The notes under the pieces: generated by a model
Database searches by the model: none
What the model was told of the DNA's origin: nothing
What the model saw: only the letters and a program-made list of their open reading frames with translations
NCBI RefSeq assembly: GCF_035634895.1
Contig: NZ_DASQCC010000216.1
Coordinates: 1 to 64,000, forward strand
DNA length: 64,000 nucleotides
Origin: Actinophytocola sp035634895
GTDB taxonomy: Bacteria > Actinomycetota > Actinomycetes > Mycobacteriales > Pseudonocardiaceae
Direction: 5' to 3'
Made by a program: the position numbers and the translations under genes
Shown: piece after piece, positions 1 through 7,392 of the stretch
How the letters are laid out: each line of letters begins with the position of its first letter
How positions within the stretch are numbered: the stretch's first letter is position 1

Positions 1-36
1 CGTTCAAACACACCGAGTTGCGGTTTCGTGCACATG
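1..36. repeat. Terminal unit of a dispersed short-repeat array (cut by window edge)
   Basis: The first 36 bases match 44793-44828 at 31 of 36 positions. The second site is the terminal unit of a 22-bp repeat array, so the array probably continues to the left of this window. Read on the minus strand, both copies end an open frame with His-x-His-Glu-x-Ala-Thr-Arg-Cys-Val and the same TGA. No function is assigned. Confidence 0.75.
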
Positions 37-59
37 CCCGACCAACGTCCGGCACCGGC

Positions 60-372
60 ACCCGGCATCGGCCTGCAGCGGCAGCGGCAGGGGTCCGCAG
101 CGGCCGGCAGAGGGGGCGGCGGTGGGAGCGGCATCCGGCACCGGCCGGACGAGGCAGCGGGAGCAGGAGTGGGAGCGGCGGGAGCGGCAGCGGCAGGGCC
201 CGCAGCGGCCGACAGCGGGAGCGGCAGCGGGAGCCGGCAGCGGCAGCGGCCGGCAGCGGCAGCGGCAGCGGCAGCGGCAGCGGCAGCGGCCGGCAGCCGG
301 AGCAGGGAGCAGGGAGCGGCAGGGCCCGGCCCGCAGCGGCCGGCAGCAGGAGCAGGAGCGGCCGGGGGCGGG
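60..372. repeat. Low-complexity CGGCAG-type hexamer repeat tract
   Basis: The stretch is built from imperfect CGGCAG/GGAGCG hexamers. A purer run at about 236-296 alternates GGCAGC units. All frames stay open because the tract lacks A/T, so the Ala/Gly/Gln/Arg-rich translations here are not good gene evidence: they have no ribosome site and no conserved motif. Bases 373-464 between the tract and the next gene's stop codon hold nothing I recognise. It sits directly beside the 36-bp element at 1-36. Confidence 0.8.
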
Positions 373-464
373 GGGCCTTCTCCTGCTCCTGCTGCCGAGC
401 GGCTCGAACGGGTGACGACGGACTAGGCGCATCACGTCGGGTAGCGCCACCGTCACCCGTCGTG

Positions 465-1616
465 TCAGACCTTGGTGGTCACCGTCAAAATGGCCAGGCA
501 CATCTCGTCGCTGGTGCCGTCGCCCCAGACCACATAGCGCGGCTTCAACCGCTTGAGCTGTGGCAGCTTCGACCGCAGGGTGGCGTCGTGGGTGCAGGTG
601 ACCCGTACCGTATCGCCCGGGTTCAGGCGGACCGGTTGGGGCAGGACCTGTTCCGACTGGTCGTCGAAGTTGTACGCGGGCTGGTCCAGCAGCGTCCGCG
701 CGTTGGGCGTGCCCGGGTTCAGCTCGACCGTCATCGACCGGCCGAGCAGGTGCATGTGCGGCGTGATCGCGTACAGCAGCGCCGGCTGGGGGATCTGGTG
801 GTCGCAGTGCTGCGTGTTCCCGGGTACCGGCTTCCTCCCCTGGTTGCAGTACTGGTTGAGCCCGTCGACCTCGTCCCGCGCGCCGGCGCCGGTCCGCTTC
901 GCCAGGTCCGCGATCGCCGCGTCGCGGTCGCACAGGGGGCCGGACTCCGCCGGCGCGCATGGCAGCTCGATCGGGCCCGGCAGCAACGTCCCCAGCAACG
1001 GTGTCGCGTCCGCCGTCCCGGGCAGCAGGCGCAGCCGGATCGACGACCGGTCGGTCGCCCCCGGTTTCCCGTTGGTGGCCAACAGGTTGTAGTGCACCTG
1101 AAGCACGATCCGGCTGCCCGGCGTCAACCGGTACCCGGTGCGCTCGCCGATCAGCTTCTCGTCGTGTCCGGGAGCCCACGCGCCGATGTAGCTCGACCGG
1201 TCCTCCTCCAGCCCGCTGTCGCCGAAGCACTGCCAGCCGTCGCCTTTCGTGCTGTCGTCCAGGCGCTTGGCCTCGTCGACCTCGTCGGCGGGGATCTCGT
1301 AGAAGATCCCGTGGTGCACGATGTCGCGGTTCTGCGGGAGGAACTGAGTGCCGGTCAGGTAGGCGGGCTCCTTGATCTTGGGGTCGATCAGGAAACACCG
1401 GTACTCGTCGGTGCCCCCGGCGGGCGGGACCGGCTGGTACGGCCGCGCGAGCCCCACCTCCTCGAACCGCTCCCCGGCCCGCAACGCCGCCGCCTTCGGC
1501 GGTGGCCCGGCATGTGGATGCCCGCTGCCCTCGTTGGCGACCGAAGGAGTAATGGTCCCGCAGGCCGCGAGCACGACCAGCGCCGGAAAAGCGACGACGA
1601 ACTTCCTGATCCCCAT
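465..1616 (-). CDS. Secreted lipoprotein with PHM/DBH-like copper type II monooxygenase fold
   Basis: The protein has 383 aa. The N-terminus is a lipoprotein signal ending in LAAC-G (Cys about 19), so it is probably anchored outside the cytoplasmic membrane. The ligand set known from peptidylglycine/dopamine-type copper monooxygenases is present in order: His-His in 'DIVHHGIFYE' (101/102), His in 'LQVHYN' (175), His-x-His in 'PHMHLLGR' (287/289) and Met in 'SDEMCLA' (372). Both copper sites could therefore be built. Cysteines along the chain suggest disulfides. I chose ATG 1616 over ATG 1622 because the AGGGGG site is 6 nt from 1616 and only 1 nt from 1622. It lies downstream of the P450 operon and may act on its product, but an independent role is equally possible. 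The substrate is unknown. Confidence 0.75.
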   Translation of the reverse strand: MGIRKFVVAFPALVVLAACGTITPSVANEGSGHPHAGPPPKAAALRAGERFEEVGLARPYQPVPPAGGTDEYRCFLIDPKIKEPAYLTGTQFLPQNRDIVHHGIFYEIPADEVDEAKRLDDSTKGDGWQCFGDSGLEEDRSSYIGAWAPGHDEKLIGERTGYRLTPGSRIVLQVHYNLLATNGKPGATDRSSIRLRLLPGTADATPLLGTLLPGPIELPCAPAESGPLCDRDAAIADLAKRTGAGARDEVDGLNQYCNQGRKPVPGNTQHCDHQIPQPALLYAITPHMHLLGRSMTVELNPGTPNARTLLDQPAYNFDDQSEQVLPQPVRLNPGDTVRVTCTHDATLRSKLPQLKRLKPRYVVWGDGTSDEMCLAILTVTTKV

Positions 1617-1642
1617 GACCATCCCCCTGATATGCCCCGGTT

Positions 1643-1702
1643 GTCATCGACGCTATCGCTCACGTCGATGACAGGGATCCGGGAAAATCCCTGATATCAG
1701 GG
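1643..1702. promoter_or_regulatory. Two palindromes upstream of the copper monooxygenase-like gene
   Basis: A perfect 10-bp inverted repeat (GTCATCGACG, 10-nt spacer, CGTCGATGAC; 1643-1672) is followed by a perfect 14-bp palindrome CCCTGATATCAGGG (1689-1702). Both lie between the stop of the P450 at 1720 and the start of the lipoprotein gene. They could be a terminator plus operator, or two operators. No U-tract follows the hairpin. Confidence 0.45.
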
Positions 1703-1719
1703 TAGGGGGAATAGCCAGG

Positions 1720-2946
1720 TCAGGCCAGGCGAGCCGGTAGCCGGGTCACGCAGCGGGTTTCGATTATGTCGCTCCAGGTCGGCGTTTCGGCCGCGGTCAG
1801 CGTCGGGAAACGGGATTTCAGGCCGGTCAGGGTGATCGCCATTTCCGCGCGGCCCAGGGCCGCGCCGCTGCAGTGGAACATTCCATAACCCATGTTCAGC
1901 ATGCGGTGGGTGTTGCGGGTCGGGTCGAAACGGTCCGGGTCCGGGAACACCTGTGGGTCGCGGTTCGCCGATGCCAGCAGCATCCGGACGGACGAACCCG
2001 CCGGGATCGTCGTGTCGGACATGTCCACGTCGTCCAGGGCTATCCGGGGAATCGGCGTGTACAGCACCACGCCGTCGTGCCGAAGGGTCTCCTCCACGAA
2101 GGACTGGACGCGGGGTTCGTCGCCGTCCAGCCAGTCCCGGTACTCGGCATGGTCCAGATAGGACTGCATTCCCCTGTCGATCCCGGCGATCGTGCTCTCG
2201 TAGCCGGTCATCCACATGATCCACAGGATCGCGATCAGCAACCGGTCGTCGTCCGGCGCGTAGCTGTCGTGGACCTTGACCAGCCGGGAGATCATGTCGT
2301 CCCTCGGCGCCTGCCGGCGTTCCGCCACGCGCTCCCGGAAGTACTCCTCCACCTGATCGCTCGCCTCGTCGGCGGCCAGCATGACCTCCTCGGAGGACGT
2401 CACCAGTGCCTGCATCATCAGGGCGATCGTGTCCGCGATCCACGTCTTGTCCTCCGCCGGCACGCCCACCCGCTCGGCGAACACGAACTGTGTCAGCGGC
2501 ATCGACACCTCGGTGTGCAGGTCCACCACCTCGCCCGCGGCCAGCCGCTCCCCCAGCCCGGCCAGGATGCGGTCCAGGTGCTCCTCGATCCGCGGCCTCA
2601 GGTGCCGTACCCGCGCCGCGGTCATGTCGCGTGCCATCACCGACCGCAGCCGGGTGTAGTGCGGCATGTTCTTCGCCGCGAACGCGGCCAGCTGCTTGGT
2701 GATCGACGGGTGGTCACGCTTCGACGGCGGCAGGTCCGCCGCCATCGCGTCCTGCTCCGGCACGGTGAACGCCGTCCCGGTGTGCTGCATCGTGTAGAAC
2801 ACGTCGTCGTAGTTGCTGATCAGGTAGAACCCGGCCCGCGTCCGGTGCACCGGGTCGTTCTCCCGCAGCCAGTGCAGGAACGGGTACGGGTTGCCACGAT
2901 GTTCCGGTCGCGCCAGCTCTTCCAGCGCGTCGACGGCGGCAGTCAC
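1720..2946 (-). CDS. Cytochrome P450 with atypical haem-binding loop (tailoring)
   Basis: The protein has 408 aa. It has an I-helix 'TGYEST' (acid-alcohol pair Glu-Ser instead of the usual Asp/Glu-Thr), the ExxR motif 'EETLR', and a haem loop 'NMGYGMFHCSGAALGR' with the ligand near Cys359. The usual FGxGxHxCxGxxLAR consensus is altered at its first residue (Met-Gly) and at Leu-Ala (Leu-Gly), so this is a divergent subfamily. It is the last gene of the leftward tailoring operon, 12 nt after the methyltransferase stop, with an AAGGAG site. It presumably oxidises the indolocarbazole or its sugar; the position is unknown. Confidence 0.85.
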   Translation of the reverse strand: MTAAVDALEELARPEHRGNPYPFLHWLRENDPVHRTRAGFYLISNYDDVFYTMQHTGTAFTVPEQDAMAADLPPSKRDHPSITKQLAAFAAKNMPHYTRLRSVMARDMTAARVRHLRPRIEEHLDRILAGLGERLAAGEVVDLHTEVSMPLTQFVFAERVGVPAEDKTWIADTIALMMQALVTSSEEVMLAADEASDQVEEYFRERVAERRQAPRDDMISRLVKVHDSYAPDDDRLLIAILWIMWMTGYESTIAGIDRGMQSYLDHAEYRDWLDGDEPRVQSFVEETLRHDGVVLYTPIPRIALDDVDMSDTTIPAGSSVRMLLASANRDPQVFPDPDRFDPTRNTHRMLNMGYGMFHCSGAALGRAEMAITLTGLKSRFPTLTAAETPTWSDIIETRCVTRLPARLA

Positions 2947-2958
2947 GGGATTCTCCTT

Positions 2959-3819
2959 CTATGCGAACGGGCAGGCGGACCGCGGCGAGTGCGCCAGGAA
3001 GTAGGCGACGGGGAAGCCGAACCGCACGCGCCCGTCGGCGTCCGCCGCGGCGGTCGCGTCGGCGACCAGCTCCCGTTCGACGGCCGCCCTGTTCTCCTCG
3101 GGCACGAAGTCCCACACGGCACGCATGCCGTGCTGCTGCGTCCAGCGCACGACGCTCTCCGGTGACTCGGCGACCACCGCCACCTCCTCGCGGTGCTCCA
3201 CCACGTCGACGAACCCCGCCCCCGCCAGCACCTCGGGCATGGCCGACAGGTCCAGCAGGTTGCCCTCGACCAGCCTGGCCAGCATGGGGTTCGCGGCCAT
3301 CACCTCGGCCGGGATCGCGGCCGCCAGCTTGCCGATGTCGACCGGCCCGGACTGCCACGCGCCCTCCTGGTTGCGGGTGTCGGGGGCGGTGAACGCCAGC
3401 GTCCCGCCGGGCTTGAGCAGCTGGACGTAGTTGCCCAACGCCGTGGGCAGGTCCCGCAGCAGGATGATGCTCATGCTCCCGGTGATCGCGTCGAAGTCAC
3501 CGGGCGCGAACGTCGGGTCCACGCCGTCCATCTGCCGCACGAGGATGTTGTCGCGGCCCGCGGCTGCGGCGGACACGGCCTCGACCATTTCCCGTGACAG
3601 GTCGATCGCGTACACCTCCCCCGCCGGCCCGACCGCCTCGGCAAGCGGAAACGTCACGGCGCCACGGCCGCATCCGACGTCGAGCACGCGGGCCCCCGGG
3701 GAGATCCCGAGATGTGAGACCAGCCGCTCGGCCAGCGGCTTGAAGAAGACCACGCCTGCCGTGTCGTACTCGCCGGCGACCTTGTCGAAGACGCCGTCGA
3801 AAACTCCTTGCTGTGTCAT
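2959..3819 (-). CDS. Class I SAM-dependent methyltransferase
   Basis: The protein has 286 aa. Motif I 'VLDVGCGRGAVT' (about residues 45-56), the acidic loop 'VYAIDLS' and the post-motif 'LKPGGTLAF' define a Rossmann-fold methyltransferase of the small-molecule type. It lacks the metal-binding Asp/His pattern of the MycE-like enzyme in the same operon. It lies between two P450 genes with gaps of 12 and 22 nt and its own AGGAG site. O- or N-methylation of the aglycone or the sugar is inferred from context. It does not look like RebM, so I give it no symbol. Confidence 0.85.
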   Translation of the reverse strand: MTQQGVFDGVFDKVAGEYDTAGVVFFKPLAERLVSHLGISPGARVLDVGCGRGAVTFPLAEAVGPAGEVYAIDLSREMVEAVSAAAAGRDNILVRQMDGVDPTFAPGDFDAITGSMSIILLRDLPTALGNYVQLLKPGGTLAFTAPDTRNQEGAWQSGPVDIGKLAAAIPAEVMAANPMLARLVEGNLLDLSAMPEVLAGAGFVDVVEHREEVAVVAESPESVVRWTQQHGMRAVWDFVPEENRAAVERELVADATAAADADGRVRFGFPVAYFLAHSPRSACPFA

Positions 3820-3841
3820 GGAGAACTCCTGGATCGATGGG

Positions 3842-5029
3842 TCACCACTCGACGGGGATCGTCTTGGGGGAACGCAGCAGGCCGCCCTCCTGCCACTCGA
3901 GGTCCTCCCACGGCACGGCCAACCGCAGCGTGGGAAAGCGGTTCACCAGCCCAGCAAGGGCTTCCTGCATCATCACGCGGGCGAGCGGCGCCCCGGTGCA
4001 GTAGTGCGCGCCGCCGCCGAAGCCGAGGTGCCGGGCCGCCTCCCGGCGGGTCAGGTCGAGCGTGTCCGGCTCGGCGAACACGCTCGCGTCGCGATGTGCG
4101 AGGTGGTGCAGGGGAATCACGCCCTCGCCCGTGCGTATCCGCTGGCCGCCGATCTCGACGTCCTCCTGCGCGATGCGGATCGGCAGGCCGCTGCGGGACA
4201 GCCGGGAGAACCGGACCAGCTCCTCGACCGCGGTCCGCACGGCGTCCGGATGCGCCACCAGCCACGTGTAGTGCTTGGGGCGCTTGAGAAGCGCGGTGAA
4301 GCAGACCGCCATCTCCTTCAGCGAGGCGTCGTTCGCGGCGACCAGGATCATCAGCAGGTTCTGCACGATCTCGGCGTCGGACAGGCCGGCGTCCCCGTCG
4401 CGCACCCGGATCAGGTCGGTGGTGAAGTCCTCGCCCGGCCGCTCACGCTTGAGCTTGACCAGGTCATAGCCGTACTTCTCCAGCTCGGCCGCCGACTCCA
4501 TGATCTCGACGGCGGTGAACGACGTGGTCCGCTGGATGTGCTCGGCCCACTGCGCGAACCTGTCCCAGTCCTGCTCGGGCGCCCCGTACAGCTGGCAGAT
4601 CACGGTCACCGGCAACGGCGTCAGGAAGCTCGCCAGCAGGTCGAGCGGCTTGTCGGTGAACCCGTCGAGCAGCTTGCCGACCAGCTGACGGATCGCGGGT
4701 CGCTGACGTTCCTGTGCCGCGGGCGACAACGCCTTCACCATCAGCCGCCGGACCCTGGCGTGCTCCGCCCCGTCCAGGCTCGGCAGCATCTCCGGCGCGG
4801 CCTGGGCGGGCGTGGTCCTCGGCGCCCGCGGCGCGAAGGCCGCCGGCCGGCTCATGCGTGGGTCGGTGATCACCTGCCGGGCGGTCTCGTAGGTCAGCGC
4901 GACCCACGCCTCGGTGCCCTCCTCGGTGACGGCACGCACCAGCGGCGCCTGGTCGCGGAACCCGAGCGCGACGGGATCGTCCTCGTCCGCCTCGCGCAGC
5001 ACGAACGGGAAGAGCGGCAAGTCGGCCAT
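3842..5029 (-). CDS. Cytochrome P450 lacking the I-helix threonine (tailoring)
   Basis: The protein has 395 aa. ExxR is present ('EELVR') and the haem loop is 'FGGGAHYCTGAPLAR' (Cys344). The I-helix reads 'VAANDASLKEM', so the acid-alcohol pair is Asp234-Ala235: the oxygen-activating Thr is missing. It is a clear paralogue of the next gene upstream (5069-6235): both begin with an FPFV block and end with EGGL...PVEW. The start is ATG 5029 behind AGGAGGAAC. Loss of the Thr is known in P450s with non-standard chemistry, so C-N bond formation or coupling is conceivable, though unproven. A StaN-like role can be tested by phylogeny. Confidence 0.85.
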   Translation of the reverse strand: MADLPLFPFVLREADEDDPVALGFRDQAPLVRAVTEEGTEAWVALTYETARQVITDPRMSRPAAFAPRAPRTTPAQAAPEMLPSLDGAEHARVRRLMVKALSPAAQERQRPAIRQLVGKLLDGFTDKPLDLLASFLTPLPVTVICQLYGAPEQDWDRFAQWAEHIQRTTSFTAVEIMESAAELEKYGYDLVKLKRERPGEDFTTDLIRVRDGDAGLSDAEIVQNLLMILVAANDASLKEMAVCFTALLKRPKHYTWLVAHPDAVRTAVEELVRFSRLSRSGLPIRIAQEDVEIGGQRIRTGEGVIPLHHLAHRDASVFAEPDTLDLTRREAARHLGFGGGAHYCTGAPLARVMMQEALAGLVNRFPTLRLAVPWEDLEWQEGGLLRSPKTIPVEW

Positions 5030-5068
5030 GTTGTTCCTCCTGTGTTGGACGGGTCGCGCCGCTCCCGG

Positions 5069-6235
5069 TCACCACTCGACGGGCAGCGCCCGCGGCCCAC
5101 GCTGCAGGCCACCCTCTTTCCACGGCACCTCGGCGGCGGGCACCGCGAGCCGCAGCCCGGGCAGCCGCTCCGTGAGCTGTGTCAGCGCGGTCGTCAGCTC
5201 CAGCCGCGCCAGCGGGGCACCGAGACAGAAGTGCGGCCCCGCGCCGAACGACAGGTGCTTGTTCGCCTCGGGGCGCGTGAGGTCCAGCTCGTTCGGACAC
5301 GCGAACACGGCCGGGTCGCGGTTGGCGACGTGGTGCAGCACGGCGACGGTCTCACCGGCGCGGATCCACTCACCGCCCAGCTCGACGTCCTCGACCGCGA
5401 CCCGCACGAGCAATCCCGTCGGCGACAGGAGCAGGTAACGCAGCAGCTCCTCGACCGCCCCCGGGACCAGGCCGGGATCCTCGACCAGCCACACGTACTC
5501 GTGCCGGCGCGACAGCAGGAGCAGCAGCGAGTTGGACAGCTGCTTGAGCGTCGTGTCGTGACCGGCGCCCAGCATCAGGAACAGGTTGTTGACCAGCTGG
5601 TCCTCGGTGATCCCGCCCACCGCGATCAGCTCGGTGGTGAGGTCGTCGCCGGGCTCGCGGCGCTTCCGCTCGACGAGCTTCGCCATGTACCGCTGGAGGT
5701 TGCCGATGCCCTCGGCGATCTCGTCGGGTGTGAAGCCGGTGTCGCCCAACATCCGGTCGGTCCACGCCATGAACTGGTCCCGGTCCGCGTACGGCACGCC
5801 GAGCAGCTGGCAGATCACCGTCACCGGCAGGGGCGCGGTGAAGTGCTCGACCAGGTCCAGCGGGGGTCCCTTGCGCTCGACCGCGTCGAGCAGGTCACTG
5901 ACGAGGCCGGTGATCCAGGGCCGCATCCGCGCCACCATGCGCGGGGTGAACGCCTTGGCGAACAGGCGCCGGGCGTGCGCGTGCTCCTCGCCGTCCATGC
6001 TGATCAGCAGGTCCGGCACGGCGTTGCCGACCTTCGGGCCCGCCGGCTCCACCGCCGCCCGCCGGGAGAACCGGGGGTCGGTCACGACCTGGCGTGCGGC
6101 GTGGCTGGACAGCGCGACCCAGATCTCGGCGCCGCGGTAGCTGGCCCGCGTGACGGGGGCGTGTTCGGCCAGCTCGACGCCGAGCGTGTCGGTGTCCGGC
6201 GCGCTCGACCGCACGAACGGGAACTCCGGCAGCAT
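5069..6235 (-). CDS. Cytochrome P450 (tailoring; paralogue of the neighbouring P450)
   Basis: The protein has 388 aa and begins MLPEFPFV. The canonical features are intact: I-helix 'GAGHDTTLKQ' with Asp227-Thr228, ExxR 'EELLR', and haem loop 'FGAGPHFCLGAPLARLE' (Cys337). I set the start at ATG 6235 because AGGAG lies about 8 nt upstream; the open frame upstream of this ATG is the shadow of the methyltransferase gene. The pair with 3842-5029 probably arose by tandem duplication, after which this copy kept normal oxygen activation. It is part of the seven-gene leftward tailoring operon. Confidence 0.87.
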   Translation of the reverse strand: MLPEFPFVRSSAPDTDTLGVELAEHAPVTRASYRGAEIWVALSSHAARQVVTDPRFSRRAAVEPAGPKVGNAVPDLLISMDGEEHAHARRLFAKAFTPRMVARMRPWITGLVSDLLDAVERKGPPLDLVEHFTAPLPVTVICQLLGVPYADRDQFMAWTDRMLGDTGFTPDEIAEGIGNLQRYMAKLVERKRREPGDDLTTELIAVGGITEDQLVNNLFLMLGAGHDTTLKQLSNSLLLLLSRRHEYVWLVEDPGLVPGAVEELLRYLLLSPTGLLVRVAVEDVELGGEWIRAGETVAVLHHVANRDPAVFACPNELDLTRPEANKHLSFGAGPHFCLGAPLARLELTTALTQLTERLPGLRLAVPAAEVPWKEGGLQRGPRALPVEW

Positions 6236-6246
6236 GCTCGTTCTCC

Positions 6247-7392
6247 TCACAGGAACAGCGCCGACTCGGCGTTGGTGACCCAGGCCGGCGCGCCGCGTTC
6301 GGTGTTGAGTCCCTTCTCGACGAACGCGATGTTGTGGTGCACGCAGACGCCGGAGACCGTCCGGTCGGTGAGCGTCGGCTCGTACTCGCCGTCCCGGACG
6401 AGCTGCTGGTGGTTCAGCCCGTCCAGCAGGGTCTTCACGAACCCGACCGTGGTGGCCGGCGAGCCGAGGTCGGTGCTGCTGCCACCCCACCCGGGCCAGT
6501 AGGAGGCGCCGATGTCCTCGATCACGTAGCGACCGCCGGGCCGCACGTGCGGGAACAACGCGGCGAACGACGCGATGACATGGTGGTTGAGGTGGCTGCC
6601 GTCGTCGATGACGACGTCGAACGGGCCGAGGTCCGCGAGCGAGGCGAGGAACCCGGTGTCGTCCTGGGCGCCGTGGACGGCACGCACCCGTGGGGGCGTG
6701 ACCAGCGACTTGTCCTTCGAGTCGACGCGCACCAGCTGTCCGCGGCGGAAGTAGTGCGTCCACATGCGCAGCGACTCGCCGCGGTCGCAGCCGATCTCGA
6801 GCACGCGGACCGGGCGGTCGCGGAAGCCGCCGAGGTAGCGCTCGTAGATCGCCGTGTAGTAGTGCCGGCCCCACTTGTCCGCGCCGCTGGCGATCGCCAG
6901 CTCGGTGAGGTCGGCCGGGTTCTGGGTCGCGGCGTGGCTCGCCGCCCTGGCCGCCGCGATCGCCTGCGCCCGCCGGCGCGCGCCGGTGCCGTCCGGGTCC
7001 GCGCCCGGCGGCCCGTCCGAGGCGTTGAGGACGATCTCCCTTGTGGTGTCATGCTTTCCCGGCTCGCCGTACACCGCGCCGAGCAGCTCGGTGAGGTCCT
7101 GGCGGATCACCACGTCGGCGCCGTCGTACCAGCCGGGTTCGACGGTCGCGTCCGTCATGACGTACCCGAGCCGGTCCGCGCCGAAGCCGAGGTCCCACTG
7201 GACCGGCACCTTCTCCTCCGGCCCGGGCAGCAGCTGGGCCAGCGCGGCCACCTCGGTCAGCACGAGCTCGGCGACCGTGGCGGGGCCGAGGCCGGCGACG
7301 GCGGCATGATCCGGCCGCGCCGCGACGGCGAGCACCTCCTCGATCCTGACGGCACCGGGATCTCGGTGACTCGTTCCGGTAGCTCCGCTCAT
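6247..7392 (-). CDS. MycE/TylE-type sugar O-methyltransferase
   Basis: The protein has 381 aa in two parts: an N-terminal region of about 170 aa and a C-terminal SAM domain. 'SGADKWGRHYYTAIY' and 'VRVLEIGCDRGESLR' introduce the SAM fold. 'FDVVIDDGSHLNHHVIASF' and 'YVIEDIGASYWPGWGG' match the metal- and sugar-binding blocks of MycE-like enzymes, which methylate hydroxyls of deoxy sugars on macrolides. The start overlaps the upstream P450 stop by 4 nt (ATGA). In this cluster the most likely substrate is the sugar added by the GT1 enzyme at 8576-9841, which would be unusual because the window has no NDP-sugar genes. Confidence 0.87.
   Translation of the reverse strand: MSGATGTSHRDPGAVRIEEVLAVAARPDHAAVAGLGPATVAELVLTEVAALAQLLPGPEEKVPVQWDLGFGADRLGYVMTDATVEPGWYDGADVVIRQDLTELLGAVYGEPGKHDTTREIVLNASDGPPGADPDGTGARRRAQAIAAARAASHAATQNPADLTELAIASGADKWGRHYYTAIYERYLGGFRDRPVRVLEIGCDRGESLRMWTHYFRRGQLVRVDSKDKSLVTPPRVRAVHGAQDDTGFLASLADLGPFDVVIDDGSHLNHHVIASFAALFPHVRPGGRYVIEDIGASYWPGWGGSSTDLGSPATTVGFVKTLLDGLNHQQLVRDGEYEPTLTDRTVSGVCVHHNIAFVEKGLNTERGAPAWVTNAESALFL

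Noticed and set aside
4..1647. A 547-codon open frame on the minus strand across the repeat tract and the lipoprotein gene
   Set aside because: It is out of phase with the lipoprotein gene, which has signal peptide and copper motifs. The frame is Arg/Pro/Gly-rich and stays open only because of GC content.
18..1694. Long plus-strand frames (18-1694, 28-426) through the hexamer repeats
   Set aside because: Low-complexity translations with no ribosome site; they are antisense to a well-supported gene.
3431..6502. A 1023-codon plus-strand frame opposite the methyltransferase and P450 genes
   Set aside because: Mirror of GC-rich minus-strand genes with all P450 motifs. The translation is His/Gln/Arg/Gly-rich with no domain.
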